In this document: positions 24,863-37,315 of the stretch, one piece after another
Layout of the letters: each line of letters opens with the position of its first letter
Position numbering within the stretch: position 1 is the stretch's first letter
Assembly (NCBI RefSeq): GCF_023278565.1
Contig: NC_064681.1
Location: forward strand, 806,001 to 870,000
DNA length: 64,000 nt
Source: Colletotrichum lupini
Taxonomy: Eukaryota > Ascomycota > Sordariomycetes > Glomerellales > Glomerellaceae
Direction of reading: 5' to 3'
Position numbers and translations under genes: made by a program
Notes under the pieces: generated by a model
Seen by the model: only the letters and a program-made list of their open reading frames with translations
What the model was told of the DNA's origin: nothing
Databases searched by the model: none

Positions 24863-25536
24863 ATGGGTCACCCAGCGGGTCTTCGCGCGGGAACGCGCGT
24901 ACGTATTGCCCAGCTACGAATCATCTCGAGATTGCGGCCGGATTGCTGACGGTTAGCTTGCAGTATGCGTTCAGCAGAAACTTCCGTGAGAAGGGTATGA
25001 TCAAGCTCTCCACGTACCTTCGCCAGTACAGAGTCGGAGATATCGTCGACATCAAGACCAACGGTGCCGTCCAGAAGGGGTAAGCGAACAACCCACCCTC
25101 GAACACGAATTGCGACAATTGGGAGACTCGAGGTCTTAGTTGGGAGGAATTGCGAAAATAGGCATAATGCGTGCAGGAGCAGAGGGCTGACTTGTTGGAT
25201 TACAGTATGCCTCACAAGGTCTACCACGGCAAGACCGGTGTCATCTACAACGTCACCAAGTCCGCCGTCGGTATCATCATCTACAAGAAGGTGAAGCACC
25301 GCTACATCGAGAAGCGCATCAACATCCGCGTCGAGCACATCTCCCCCTCCCGTTCGAGAGACGACTTCATCCGCCGTGTCAAGGAGAACGCCGCCCTGAA
25401 GAAGAAGGCCCAGGCCGAGGGCAAGGCCCTCACCCTCAAGCGCCTCCCCCTCATGCCCCGTGAGGCCCGCACCGTCGACTTCAAGGAGAACAAGCCCCAG
25501 ACGGTCACCCCTCTCCCCTACGAGACGACGATTTAG
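24863..25536 (+). CDS. rpl21: 60S ribosomal protein L21 (eL21)
   Basis: Predicted 160-aa protein, exactly the usual family length, from three exons: 24863-24898, 24964-25079 and 25206-25536 (introns 65 and 126 nt). eL21 is a eukaryote/archaea-type large-subunit protein. Family sequence runs through the protein: [50 protein letters not shown] and the C-terminal [10 protein letters not shown]. The first exon encodes the conserved [12 protein letters not shown]. Both splice junctions restore the frame with GT..AG ends. In other Sordariomycetes this gene also sits next to SLA2. Confidence 0.97.
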
Positions 25537-26994
25537 AGTGTCTTTTGGGTGGTTTGCGGGTTCTTCTTTTGCATGTGGTGTTTACGTGAGGAACGGAAGA
25601 ATTCTAGCATGGAACGGCATCACGTTTTCGGCAACGTCCATAGGGAATGGGAAAAAAAAAGACCAATGACACTTCATCGTTCACACCTACACGAGGAAAT
25701 GCTACCTGTGAGACCCGTTGGTCCTTTTGCGATCCTGCCGCGATGCCTCGGGTCCTGCCATTGTCAGGTCGGAGGCATTGGCACAGGTTCTAGTGTATGG
25801 TGTTGTGTGCTCGTGGGGAACAAGGTCAATGAGAGATGCCTGTGAAAGGCAGGCGAATAGTTGGCCCTGCTGCCCGCCGGGCCCTCATGATACCCTCAGT
25901 CAAATGAAGAACACGACCTATGATCATTTCTCAAGTGCAACTATGTCATTGTGAACTCACATGTCGCTTGGACAGGCAAAGTATCAAGCTCGTACGCGGC
26001 CAATTCCTTGAGTGAGTATGAGCTATAGCTACTCTGTGAGCTGCTAGCCAGCGAAATGCCAACCTGCGGCTCTCAACATCGGTTAACTATAAAGCAGACG
26101 TGGTATAATTGAGCTATACTTTCTGCTCTTGCACTATTCTCGTCATCCAGAAGTATCAAAAGCACAACCTCGTATTGTCGGGCTCAATCCTACCTAGTTA
26201 CTGACAGGAGCTTATTAGTTCAGACCTGATACACGCAAATGCGCTTTTGTGGCTACGTTCCACCTAGACGCAAAACCATATCAGTGGCCTCTCTCACATA
26301 CCAGTTGCTATGCACCTACCAATCACTGGATTTTCCCAAAGCTGATTTCTGATTACTCGTCGAGTAGTCTGATACTAAAGCCATGCCATGTTCTGCCATC
26401 GTTAGGTTCTAATGGAATCCAACGATTGTTTGCTGTGAGCGCAGGGGCCTTTTGAACCAACTTTGGTGGCATGAACCCCACCATTATCGTCATGGGATTA
26501 GATCGGACAGGCATTCGCCTGTGGCTTCAGGTGCTTTGCCTGCGCTGGGACGCTGGAGGGGTGACACTGACACCGCTGCGTCCGCCGGATTAGCATTGTT
26601 CCAGATTTCATGCCCAACCTAAACCCAGTGGAGGATCGCAACGACGACGGCTTGGCGCAATCCCCGGAGCTTGCGCATGTTGCAGAACCCAGCCACACTC
26701 GAGCTGCTTTAGACATCTTGAGAGCTTGGTCAACGCTGACGACTCTTTCCCGCCTCTCCCACTTGGCACGGAAGTCGCTCACAATATCTTCTTCCCCTCC
26801 GATTCCTGCGAATTCTTCTCCCTCTGCATCTTTCACTGGGCTTCGCTGAGATTCTTGGGCATCATTGCGTGCACGTGGAGCTGTCTCCTTAAACCGTCGG
26901 GAGACGTCATTTCCTCGAACCATCCGAAACCCCCATTAAGCGCCCTTCACCTCCGACCACCACCAACGACCCCGCGCACGAAGGATCGCCCATC
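25537..26994. other. Intergenic region rpl21-sla2
   Basis: About 1.46 kb containing the rpl21 3' UTR and the sla2 promoter. A minus-strand open frame of 141 codons near 26498-26923 has no family similarity and overlaps the likely sla2 leader, so it is not called. No RNA gene or mobile element was seen. Confidence 0.5.
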
Positions 26995-29900
26995 ATGGCT
27001 GCCGTGCCCGATACCAGGCATACTAAGTCCGTAATCCTCAACCATCTTGAGACTTTGTGGCCCAATCGTGGCAGCCTCCCCGACTTTGCGACTGTGCACT
27101 GACACTCTATGAAGGACCGACCAGGAGTTGGCGATCAACATCAAGAAGGCCACGAACCCCGACGAGACGGCGCCGAAGCGGAAACATGTGCGCAGCTGCA
27201 TTGTGTACACATGGGACCACCGGTCTTCTCAGGCCTTCTGGGCTGGGATGAAGGTGTAAGTGAACTGTTGTAAGTCGGGAGATGGCCCGATCGCTGACAG
27301 ACGGCGCCGCGTTGTAGGCAACCCATTCTTGCCGACGAAGTTCAGACTTTCAAAGCTCTGATTACGGTCCACAAAGTCCTCCAAGAAGGACACCCGAACA
27401 CGCTGAGGGAGGCCATGGCGCAGAGAGGTTGGATCGACAGCTTGAATCGCGGCATGGGAGGAGAGGGAGTGCGCGGATACAGCCCTTTGATCCGGGAATA
27501 CGTTTACTACCTCCTGGCGAAGCTTTCTTTCCACCAGCAGCATCCCGAGTTTAACGGAACCTTCGAATACGAGGAGTACCTCAGCTTGAAGGCCATCAAC
27601 GACCCCAATGAGGGGTATGAGACAATCACAGACTTGATGACACTGCAAGATAAGATTGAGCAGTTCCAGAAGTTGATCTTCTCACACTTCCGTCACGTTG
27701 GAAATAACGAGTGTCGTATTTCCTCTCTTGTGCCCCTCGTGCAGGAGAGCTACGGTATTTACAAGTTTATCACAAGCATGCTTCGCGCCATGCACTCGAG
27801 TAAGTTGCATCGGAACCCCCCCCTAGGCGGGCAAGGGTGATTTCGCTAATCGGGCACAGCCACCGGCGACGTCGAGGCGCTTTCGCCCCTACGAGAACGA
27901 TACGATGCCCAACATTACCGCCTCGTCAAGTTCTACTACGAGTGCTCCAACCTGCGCTATCTGACCAGCTTGATAACGATCCCCAAGCTGCCGCAAGACC
28001 CTCCCAACCTGTTGGCGGAAGACGACGAGGCACCCGCACTTCCGGCGCGCCCGAAGCAGGAAATTGAGAGACGCCCCACTCCACCCCCTGAACCGAAATC
28101 ACAGGAGCCAGATGATATTTCCGAATTCTGGAAGAACGAGCTGGAGCGCCAGAACCGAGAGTACGAAGAGCAGCAGAGAGTCCTCGAGGAACAACAGCGT
28201 CAGCAGATGTTGATGCAGCAACAGGCGCAGCAGCAGGCACAACGGGACTTTGAGGAGCAGCAGCGACAGTTGGCGGAGCAGCAGCGCAGGGAGCAGGAGG
28301 CCCTGATGCAGCAGCAAATGCAGTATCAGACCCAGGGTCGGCTTGCAGAGTTAGAACAGGAGAACTTCAATGCGAGAGCCCAGTATGAGCGTGACCAGCT
28401 TATGCTCCAGCAATACGACCAGAGGGTCAAGGGTCTGGAGAATGAGCTTGCACAGATCCAGGGACATTACGGCCAACAGATCACGAGCAAAGATGAGCAA
28501 ATCAGAGCTCTACAGGAGCAGGTTAACACGTGGCGGACGAAGTACGAAGCGCTCGCAAAGCTGTACTCCCAGCTTCGCCACGAGCACTTGGATCTGCTCC
28601 AAAAGTTCAAGTCTGTGCAGCTCAAGGCTGCCTCGGCTCAGGAGGCCATTGAGCGGCGAGAGAAGCTTGAACGCGAGATCAAGACGAAGAACCTTGAGCT
28701 CGCTGATATGATCAGAGAGAGGGACCGCGCGCTCCATGACAAGGACCGCCTGCAGGGCGCCAACAAGGATGAGCTCGAAAAGCTCAAGCGAGAGCTCCGC
28801 ATGGCCCTGGATCGTGCCGATAACATCGAGAGAAGCAAAGGAAACGAGCTCTCAACAATGTTGTCTAAGTACAACCGTGAGATGGCCGATCTCGAGGAGG
28901 CCCTGCGACTCAAGTCTCGCGCTCTGGACGACGCCCAGGCCAAGATCAGGAATGGAGACTCTGACCTTGAACAGCTTCTTCGCGACAAGGAGGAGGAGTT
29001 GGAAGTCTACAAGGCCGGCATGGATCAGACACTTATCGAGCTCAACGAGCTGAAGTTGAACCAAGGCGATACCGACACCGTTATTGACGGACAGATTGAT
29101 GCCTTGATCATGGCCAACCTGGACAAGATCAACGACATCATCGACTCTGTGCTGCAATCCGGTGTGCAGAGAGTAGATGATGCGCTTTACGAGTTGGATT
29201 CAACGATGCAGGCAGGAAACCAGAACGCTTCTCCATCCTACGTGCTCTCGCAGATTGAGAAGGCCTCGTCCAGCGCCATGGAGTTTGCTACCGCATTCAA
29301 CAACTTCATCGCCGACGGCCCCAACGCGACACACGCCGAGCTTATCAAGGCCATCAACGTCTTTGCTGGTGCTCTTGCGGATGTCTGCAGCAACGCCAAG
29401 GGTATCACCCGTCTGGCAACCGACGAGAAGAAGAGCGATGCTCTGATGAACGGCACCCGGCAGTCCGCTTCTTCCACCGTCAAATTCTTCCGCGGCCTTC
29501 AGAGCTTCCGCCTGGAGGGCATGGATCCCATCCAGAAGACCGACGTTGTCATCAACAGCAATAACGAGGTGCAGATGAACCTTCAGAAGCTGAACAAGCT
29601 TGTCGAGACATTCGCGCCCAACACTGGCAAGCTCGCGGGCAAGGGCGACTTGGGCGATATTGTCGATTCCGAACTCAGCAAGGCGGCCGATGCCATCGCG
29701 GCCGCTGCTGCTCGCCTCGCCAAGCTGAAGAACAAGCCTCGCGAAGGGTACTCTACCTACGAGCTCAAGGTCCACGACGGCATTCTCGATGCCGCCATGG
29801 CCATCACCAACGCCATTGCGCAGCTGATCAAGGCCGCCACGGTGACGCAGCAGGAGATTGTTCAGGCAGGCCGAGGTTCGTCCTCGAGAACCGCCTTCTA

Positions 29901-30523
29901 CAAGAAGAACAACAGATGGACCGAGGGTCTTATTTCAGCCGCCAAGGCCGTGGCGTCCTCCACCAACACCCTGATCGAGACCGCAGACGGCGTCTTGTCG
30001 AACCGCAACAGCCCCGAGCAGCTCATTGTGGCATCCAACGACGTGGCAGCCTCCACGGCTCAGCTCGTCGCCGCCAGCAGAGTCAAGGCTGGCTTCATGT
30101 CCAAGAGCCAAGAGAACCTCGAGCAGGCCAGCAAGGCTGTCGGTGCTGCATGCAGGGCGCTCGTGCGCCAGGTGCAGAACATGATCAAGGACCGCAACGC
30201 GGAGGACGAGGCGGTCGACTACTCCAAGCTCGGAGCCCACGAGTTCAAGGTCCGGGAGATGGAGCAACAGGTACGTTTAATTGATTCGCGCATCGTGAAC
30301 TATGCCAACTGCCGTATAACGCCGGTGGCCGGAGACAACTCCGTCGCAGCCATCCTCGTCATTTGCGGCTAGTGCCTTGCTTGGCGACCGAAAGAGAAAA
30401 GAGAAATGCTGACGCGTGCGGCGCTACCACTTTTAGGTCGAGATTCTGCAGTTGGAGAACTCCCTCTCGGCCGCAAGACACAGGCTAGGAGAGATGCGCA
30501 AGATCTCTTACCAGGAGGACTAG
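26995..30523 (+). CDS. sla2: Endocytic actin adaptor Sla2/End4
   Basis: Predicted 1050-aa protein from five exons: 26995-27026, 27115-27255, 27318-27799, 27860-30270 and 30437-30523. Sla2 links clathrin-coated endocytic sites to cortical actin. The N-terminal ANTH domain (about residues 1-270; APKRKHVRSCIVYTWDHRSS, KALITVHKVLQEGHPNTL) binds PtdIns(4,5)P2. A Gln/Glu-rich coiled coil follows at about 330-640, then the C-terminal talin-like I/LWEQ (THATCH) actin-binding domain ending LGEMRKISYQED. The 28-residue last exon was recovered by splicing a 166-nt intron. The first intron has a weak donor (AA|GTCCGT); I chose the acceptor at 27111-27114 because it follows a CTGAC branch site and yields KTDQELAINI. 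SLA2 is the classical flank of ascomycete MAT loci. Confidence 0.93.
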
Positions 30524-33500
30524 GGGGTTGCCGCGCCGACAAAGTGAGCCACAGTATCCGTAGCGGCAGTCATTTTTTACGTTCCACGGCCCGGAGTTGG
30601 ACTCCGACGAGAGGGAGAAGGAGCGCGAATCTTTTGTGGATTACGGGGTCGCCTTCTTCTCGCAGTTCTATCTGGAATCATCGTACCTCGGTGTACTTCG
30701 GTCGTTTCTTCTTCGCAAAAGGACTGGAGGGGAGGTGTTTGTTTATCATTTGAACATGCTTCTTCATTGAAGATCTATCTCTCCTCCATTCCCGGTAGAT
30801 AAATCCGGAGTGGGGCGAAGATCTCTTCTCGTGTGAGGTGATGGGAGCATAGGTCATCTATTTGATACAAGTTTTTTGTTGAACCTCCCTTTCTTGTGCC
30901 GGCTGTGTTGAATCTGCTTGAGCGTTTACCCAGAGCAGGGCGACTAGCAGATGTGACGATGTTCTGAGGGAAACTCTACGGTACATTCAAGCCTCGTTAC
31001 CTCAACCCTTAACCCTTAACCCGGTCTTCGGGTCTCCGGATCTATCTCCGGATCTAGTCCCAGATCTCGTCTCCCGTTCAAAAAGTGCCTGGTAAGTCAA
31101 GCGTGGCTTTTTTCTCGGCTTTCCTCACATGGCTATGCGAGGCTTGCACCCAAATTTCCTACCTATCGTACTTCCTCCACACCCCGTGATGGCGTACCCG
31201 GAACCACGACGGATTCAGGGTTCATGCTCCGGACCATCTATCCTGCACTGGTTCATGCGAATCGGCGGTGCGCGGGTTCGGTTGTCGCTAGTAGCGGACC
31301 ACGCATGGCAAGGCAAGGCTGAAAACGGACGAAGGAGGGATGAGGGGTGGAAAAGGGGGACAACAAAACTCCTCCAGCCTTTTTTATGTTCCCTTGTCAA
31401 GCCCCTCCGTTGGAAGTTGACCCAGGCTAAGAAGAAGCCTAAATGTGTAATCTTTGGACGCCTCTTTTCTCGCGCACCCTAAGCTTTCACCCCCTCCCCT
31501 TTTGATAGTCCGGTAGAGGGAACACGTCCGATTGAGCGGCATTATACATCCTCCCACCCTGCCTTGCCTTACAGACCTGGTGCCTTGGGATTTTGCAGCG
31601 GGTTTATTCCGGAGGGGTTGCGCGTGGCTTGAAGCCATTCCCTCCATCCCCCACCTACTAAGCACCTACCCTAGGAACACAATCAGAACCCGTGAGAAGA
31701 TGGTTTGCCCTGTCAACCCGGTTCTCGGAGACGTGAGGAGAAAAACGAAAAGCCAAAGCTAGGCTGTGGATGGCATCGTTGTATCATCGTCACACCTGTG
31801 GCGTTTGCAAAGTCCACCCCTCCCTCTGAAGCCTAACCGGGAAAAGCCTCTAGAGAGAATGAGAGGAGAGTGAAGAGTGAAATATGAACAAGTATCTCGA
31901 GACGACGGTTGAGGTACCCTCCCCTCTCATGAAGATCCCAAGCTTCCCTAGCACGCCCAGCGAGACTCTTGAATCGGTCCCTGGAATTCGGTTAGCACTG
32001 TGGCATTTTTGGAATCATTTTCTCTGCGTCTTGCGGGATTACCGGGAAGATGGCCCGGTTAGAATTTTGGAGAGAATGAAGTATGACGATGTCATGTTGT
32101 CTCCTTCTCATATCATCATCATATGAAATGTAAAGTTGTGTTACACTAGTTGTCTTGGAGGTGTTGGAGAAGCTACCCCACGACGAGGAACATAGATATT
32201 TCTCTCCATGTTTCTCTGAACCTGTGTTAGATATGGTTCACTGAGGCCCAATCTACCTAGGAGAATCTCATGGTTTCTTCGAAATTCGCTACAGTTTCTC
32301 ATTTCCTTGGGTCTTCAGAAGTAATCATGTCAAACAGCAGCAAACATCTCACGCTCTTCGAGGCATTGACATCCAAGCGACCGTATCAAAAAGATAGACT
32401 CTCATCGGCGTCACCGTAAATCATTCACAACAGTCGGATACGCGCGTTACCCCTTCATTCTATGTTTTACGCAAGAAAGGGCGTATATCCAACATGCCCT
32501 GTCCAATTGTCCCGTGAAAGCCGTCCGACCCGCCTGGGCAGCTCTAGCACCCTCCCTAGATCATTCCTCCCCGACCCAATCGCCGTCGTTCCAGCTGTCA
32601 CTGTCGAAAAAGAATTCATTGGCGAAGAAGAAAAATCCCACGGCACGCAACGAAACAAGTTGGTCTCCTGCGGTCGAGCTTGACGTTTTGCGTCGATGCG
32701 GCACGCGGCTTGGCCTTGGTATTTCTCCGCAACCGAAGCCGTGTAAGCGAGCCATCCAGCCAGCCCAACGACGGGAAGTAAGGTAGTAGTAGTGCTGGGC
32801 TCTGCAGTCTACCCAAATCTCTCTCTCTCAGACACTTGACTCAGGTCTAAGCCGTCCGAGATCCCGCGTTGACTCAGACACTAGAGTTCCCGTGCCGGCA
32901 CCAAGCCTCCCGCTGCTTCGGAGAAGGGCCCGGCTCCCCGAGATCTGGCGCGGGCCCTCTTCAGGCTTCAAGCGCGAGTCCACCTCCCGAAGGTTCCCGG
33001 GGTCTCCGCTGTCCGTCCGAAGTCGAGGCTTCCAACTTCATCAGCGGGGCCCGTGGCTTCGACGGCTTGAGAGGAACGCGCACTCCCCCCCTTCGTCGGA
33101 AGATGCCCACCTAATCACACATCGACTCCTCTCGTTGCTGTCCTCTCGTGGTGTCTTCCAGAAGAAAGAAGATAGCATGTAGCTATATTCCCATCGGACG
33201 CTAGTCGGTAAGCAGCAATGCGCTTGTTTTCGACCCCTCTACGACGTATCTCTGTGAATGATCCAGGCGGAGAAGAGACTGATTCCAGGTCGACCGCACT
33301 GACGCTATGAGAACGATCGAGAACCAAAGCATTTTCCTATTCCGTTCATCAAACGTTCACCTAGTCTTCGTCCGTCAGGTTACCCCAGAGTCTGAAAATA
33401 CAGGGCAACCTAGGATGACCTAGTTTGGTAGTCAGCAAAAGAGGTTTGAGCGTCGAAAGCTCGCCCAGTCAGCGAATTTCGAGTATTCTAGCTCGTTTAT

Positions 33501-36002
33501 TTTGCCTGCAAAAAGACTCTGTATTTACAATCAATTAAGATTCTCCGTAAAAGGATCGACTGCAAGGCGGGCATCATCCCTACTGTGGCCTCTTGAGGGC
33601 CGATAAGGCTTTTTTGATTGATGGCGGTACGTGCTCTCGCCCGGTTCATTTCAGTCGCCCTTCGTCGCCAGGGAAGCAGACTCGGTAAAAGAGCCTTCAC
33701 ATTGGCGGGAACCCGCTGAAGGCGACCAGGAGGAGATGGCTACCGGGTTCCTGGTGAAGAATGGCTTCTTTTGTTGAGTTAGCGCAAGCTTTGGCGCCTT
33801 CATCCTGCTCAAGATTGTGCCATGTTGCCGAGACGCCAAGGTTAGGTGAGACGCCATGTTAGTCCCAGAGAAACCGTTTGCTTTACGTTATTGGCACGGT
33901 TTGATGAAAGTTGAGTCGTCTACTCCCTGGCCGAGACGTCTTGCCTTGCTCCCTTTGATCCCGGTCGCTCAGCCCTGCTCGGAGGCCACGAGATGAAGGT
34001 TCGGTCCCGAAGTCGAGCCGGACAAGAGGTGTCCACACAAACAAGGAAGTACAGGTGATGGACAGGGCTAGGGGGAAGCGTTGAAGTGAGCCTGCAAGCA
34101 ATCCGATTAGGACGCATCCTTGAGTTTATGAACGGCGACCAAAAGACTTGGGGCGGGGCAGTCCAGGGGTTGCTCGCAGCCACGTCGAAAATGGCTGCTG
34201 GAAGGCTCGGATCGCAGCCTGTCACGGATTCACGATCTTTGTGACAAAAGAGTTGTGTGACCACACGTAAATGATCCATTCTTCGACCAAGAGCCACCGA
34301 AGCGCGGCCGTATAAGTCGCCAATGGTCCTGCCTCATAGAAGGCGCCTGTACAGCACGTATGGCAGCATCTTCGCGCGATAAATTCCCCACGTAACGTAG
34401 TCTCCATTCGTATCCTGAGGGCGGCGTAGTACGCCATGTCGGCTAAGAGTAGCCAGCTTGTGTACAGTCACATCATCGAACGCGCGCCTAGGGCCAATCT
34501 CTTACCTGTCACTGCCAACTCTTTGCGCTTCCTCATGGGATACTGACTGCTGCCCTGAAATAAAGTGATCGGCGACTCTGCCTCCGTCTTGTCTCCTACT
34601 AGGCTAAAGCAGACTGGAATTTCAAATAATCCCTGTCTCGACCGTTGCTCTATGTCAAGCATCTTGCTCTAATGTTAGAATCGGTGCAGTGAGTAATCTT
34701 GTCGATTCCTTCCCGCAACAAACAAGACTGACGCTTCAGATCTGCTCCTCTGGTCTCGACTTCCTTCTTCTTAGTGGTTGATGGTAAACAGCCAAGGACC
34801 ACTACTATCGACTGCGTTCGTATCGGCAACCCTTGCGAGCCAAGACGCGAACCAGGTAGAAGGAAACAGCTGAAGGCACTCAAAACTTCAATCCAGCCAG
34901 CGAAGTTGAAATTCCACTAGGACAGAGAAGTAGAGAGAACATCGGACCATAGCCACGGCGGGATCCTAGTCTGGTAGTGGGGTCCGAGGGCGCTCCAGTC
35001 ACGCAGCGCATGACTGTCACAGCCCCAGGGCGGCCGCCTATCTTGGCGAGGAATAGCAGTATAGGGTCAAGTACCGGGTTCATGAAAGTTGGGGGGCCGT
35101 CGATGTGGCTTTCGGTAGGAATGTCAACGCTGACCCTGAGGATGATCCGTCGGACGGAAACCAGGTACCGCTAGTTGGTCATAAACGTCTTGCGGGATCC
35201 GTCGGATGTTGCCTGGTGGGGTACAGGCGAATCTGTTCTTGTTTCCTCCCTGCTTATCTGCGGATATTTCTCAGGCGTTTCTCTCGTGTATGGTGTCAGT
35301 GGTCGTCATGGCGGCGGCCAGGACGGACAGTTCTTGCCGATCCTAGGGTCTTCAAGTCTGTTCGAGGCGGTGACGGTTTCTTGCCCTCGATACGTACAGT
35401 TTGCTAATCACTTTGTCGAAATCGGACGTATAGGCGGGTTGAAGGAACCGGAATGAGCCGTGTGCATATCTTGGAAGTATCAGTCGACAGTTGCGGTCTA
35501 AGCCTTCGTTTTACTCGACAGATGATGTCGGTGAGTGAGGTGGCCTGACCTGCCGCGATGGAATTAAAAATAAGTAGCATACACTTCGATTAATCTGAAG
35601 GAGGGTAAACCCGTGAATGACTCCGACTGCCCCCCGTTGCCGGGGCTGTGGCTGCAGACTGCGGGATGTCGCAAGTCAGGGCAGGTGGCTGATGCGTACA
35701 GATGCCACAGAGTGTCTGGATCCCGATGGAGAAGGCTGGACTAGTAACAATGTCTCTTTCCATTTCTTTGCTCTCGTCGATGAAGGCAAAGCTTGGAAGA
35801 AAAGAGAGAGAAAGAAGGGGGAGCAGGGAAGAGGCTAGTAAGGCCGCAACCAACTATACCTTCTTGAGCCAGCATGCGTTGCATGAAGCGAAGGCAGGGA
35901 TGAACGACAGTAGGTACTGCGTTGATGCAGACTGAGCGGACCGCCCGCACATCTTGAGTCCGAGGTAGTGGCTTAACCAAAAGGCGCCCCCCAGTCAACC
36001 AA

Positions 36003-36040
<38 letters not shown>

Positions 36041-37315
36041 CACTTGAAGCGCAGCGCAGCCTTCTCCCTGTCTCAACATCATCATTGGCGTTGCAAGAAA
36101 CTCGGGTCCATCAGAGTGCTAGATCCAGGCGTCGATCTCGACCAATGCGGGGAGATGTTTGCTGGCGCGGCTATGGAGTATGGCATTGGTGGCTTTGTTC
36201 TTGCGGTCAGGTTGTCTTGCATTGGAAGTTGGAGGGATGTGCCCACCACATCAGGCTCGATGTGAGTTGCAATACGAGTGAGGCGTGGCAGGTGTGGGTG
36301 GTAATTCTCCTAGTGTACTTGGAAGCTGTTCTTCTTCTGCTCCTTTTCCCCTTGTTCCGTGATGATGTGGTGATGTCTTGCGATAGCTCTCCCGCATATT
36401 TGAAGGGTGAGACAGCAGATTGAGCTTCGGGGAAAGAAATGGGCCCGTGAAACGCAGCAGTGGGTGACAGAGTGGGTAAGTGCCAGATGGGACGATCTGT
36501 GCGTCCTTGGCCATGTACCCACAGGCACACAGGGCGGGCAGGAAAGGGCGACAAGGTACCCATGTCCATAGCATGGCTGAGGCTGAACCAATAGGGTTTA
36601 GTCCGGCTGCTAATCTCGACGTCCCTCGTCTAACCCCCCAATCATGCAGCCAACATGCCAACGTTTGCTCCTTCTTGCATCTCTCGGTAACCAATCATAA
36701 TGGCCTTCACGAAAACCACCGTTGGAACATCAAGGTTCCTTTGTTGTTTGCTCCCTCCTACAGCCCTCTTCCAGGCCTCTTCCAGCATCACATGGCTCTG
36801 GTTTGCTCCGGCTGTCTCCATTGGCGTGCGTGGTCATCGACCTCTCCGCATAATCTGACAGGGGCAGACGCGTGAAGGGTAAATATGCAAGTACTCTGTC
36901 TGAATTCTTTTGCCCAAATTGCTTCTTTCATTATTCTTGATCAACACGCCTATCCTAAAGTGATCCAGCCACGTGAAATGATGGCAACTGGCACAAGAAA
37001 GGGTATGGCCATCACCAAATCCTAGTCCCTGCCTTTGCTCCCCACCGCCTTTCCAAAGCCAGACTGTAGTAGGTTTGCGCCTGGAGAGGCGGTCAACTCA
37101 TTGCTGAAGATCAGCAGCTAGCTCCTTTGAGTCGGCCTCTACTGTTTCAGAAGAATGAAGAAATGGTCGTTTGCCCTTTCCACCTATCCTGAACTCCGTC
37201 ATAGTAGCCCCATTGCAGAAAATGGCCCCCAACTTTCCTTCTTTACTGTCCTCAATTTGCCTCCCATGCCTAAACCCGACAAATAGAAAATTTAAAAAAC
37301 GAGCAAGGCAAAGTT
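30524..37315. other. 6.8-kb gene-poor spacer between sla2 and the MAT-linked gene
   Basis: This is the longest stretch in the window without a recognisable gene. Open frames reach about 147 codons but overlap on both strands, show no family sequence and lack coherent splice structure. There is a (CT)n microsatellite at 36005-36037 and short CTTAACC/GATCT-rich repeats near 31000-31070. No MAT1-1 alpha-box fragment, transposase or reverse-transcriptase-like sequence was recognised. SLA2 often lies much closer to the MAT genes in related fungi. Confidence 0.5.
36005..36037. repeat. (CT)n microsatellite
   Basis: An uninterrupted CT dinucleotide repeat of about 16 units in the spacer between sla2 and the MAT-linked gene. 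Confidence 0.95.

Noticed and set aside
31003..31022. CCTTAACC repeats resembling internal telomere sequence
   Set aside because: Only about two and a half copies, and the unit (CCCTTAA) is not the fungal TTAGGG telomere repeat. The surrounding DNA is non-telomeric.
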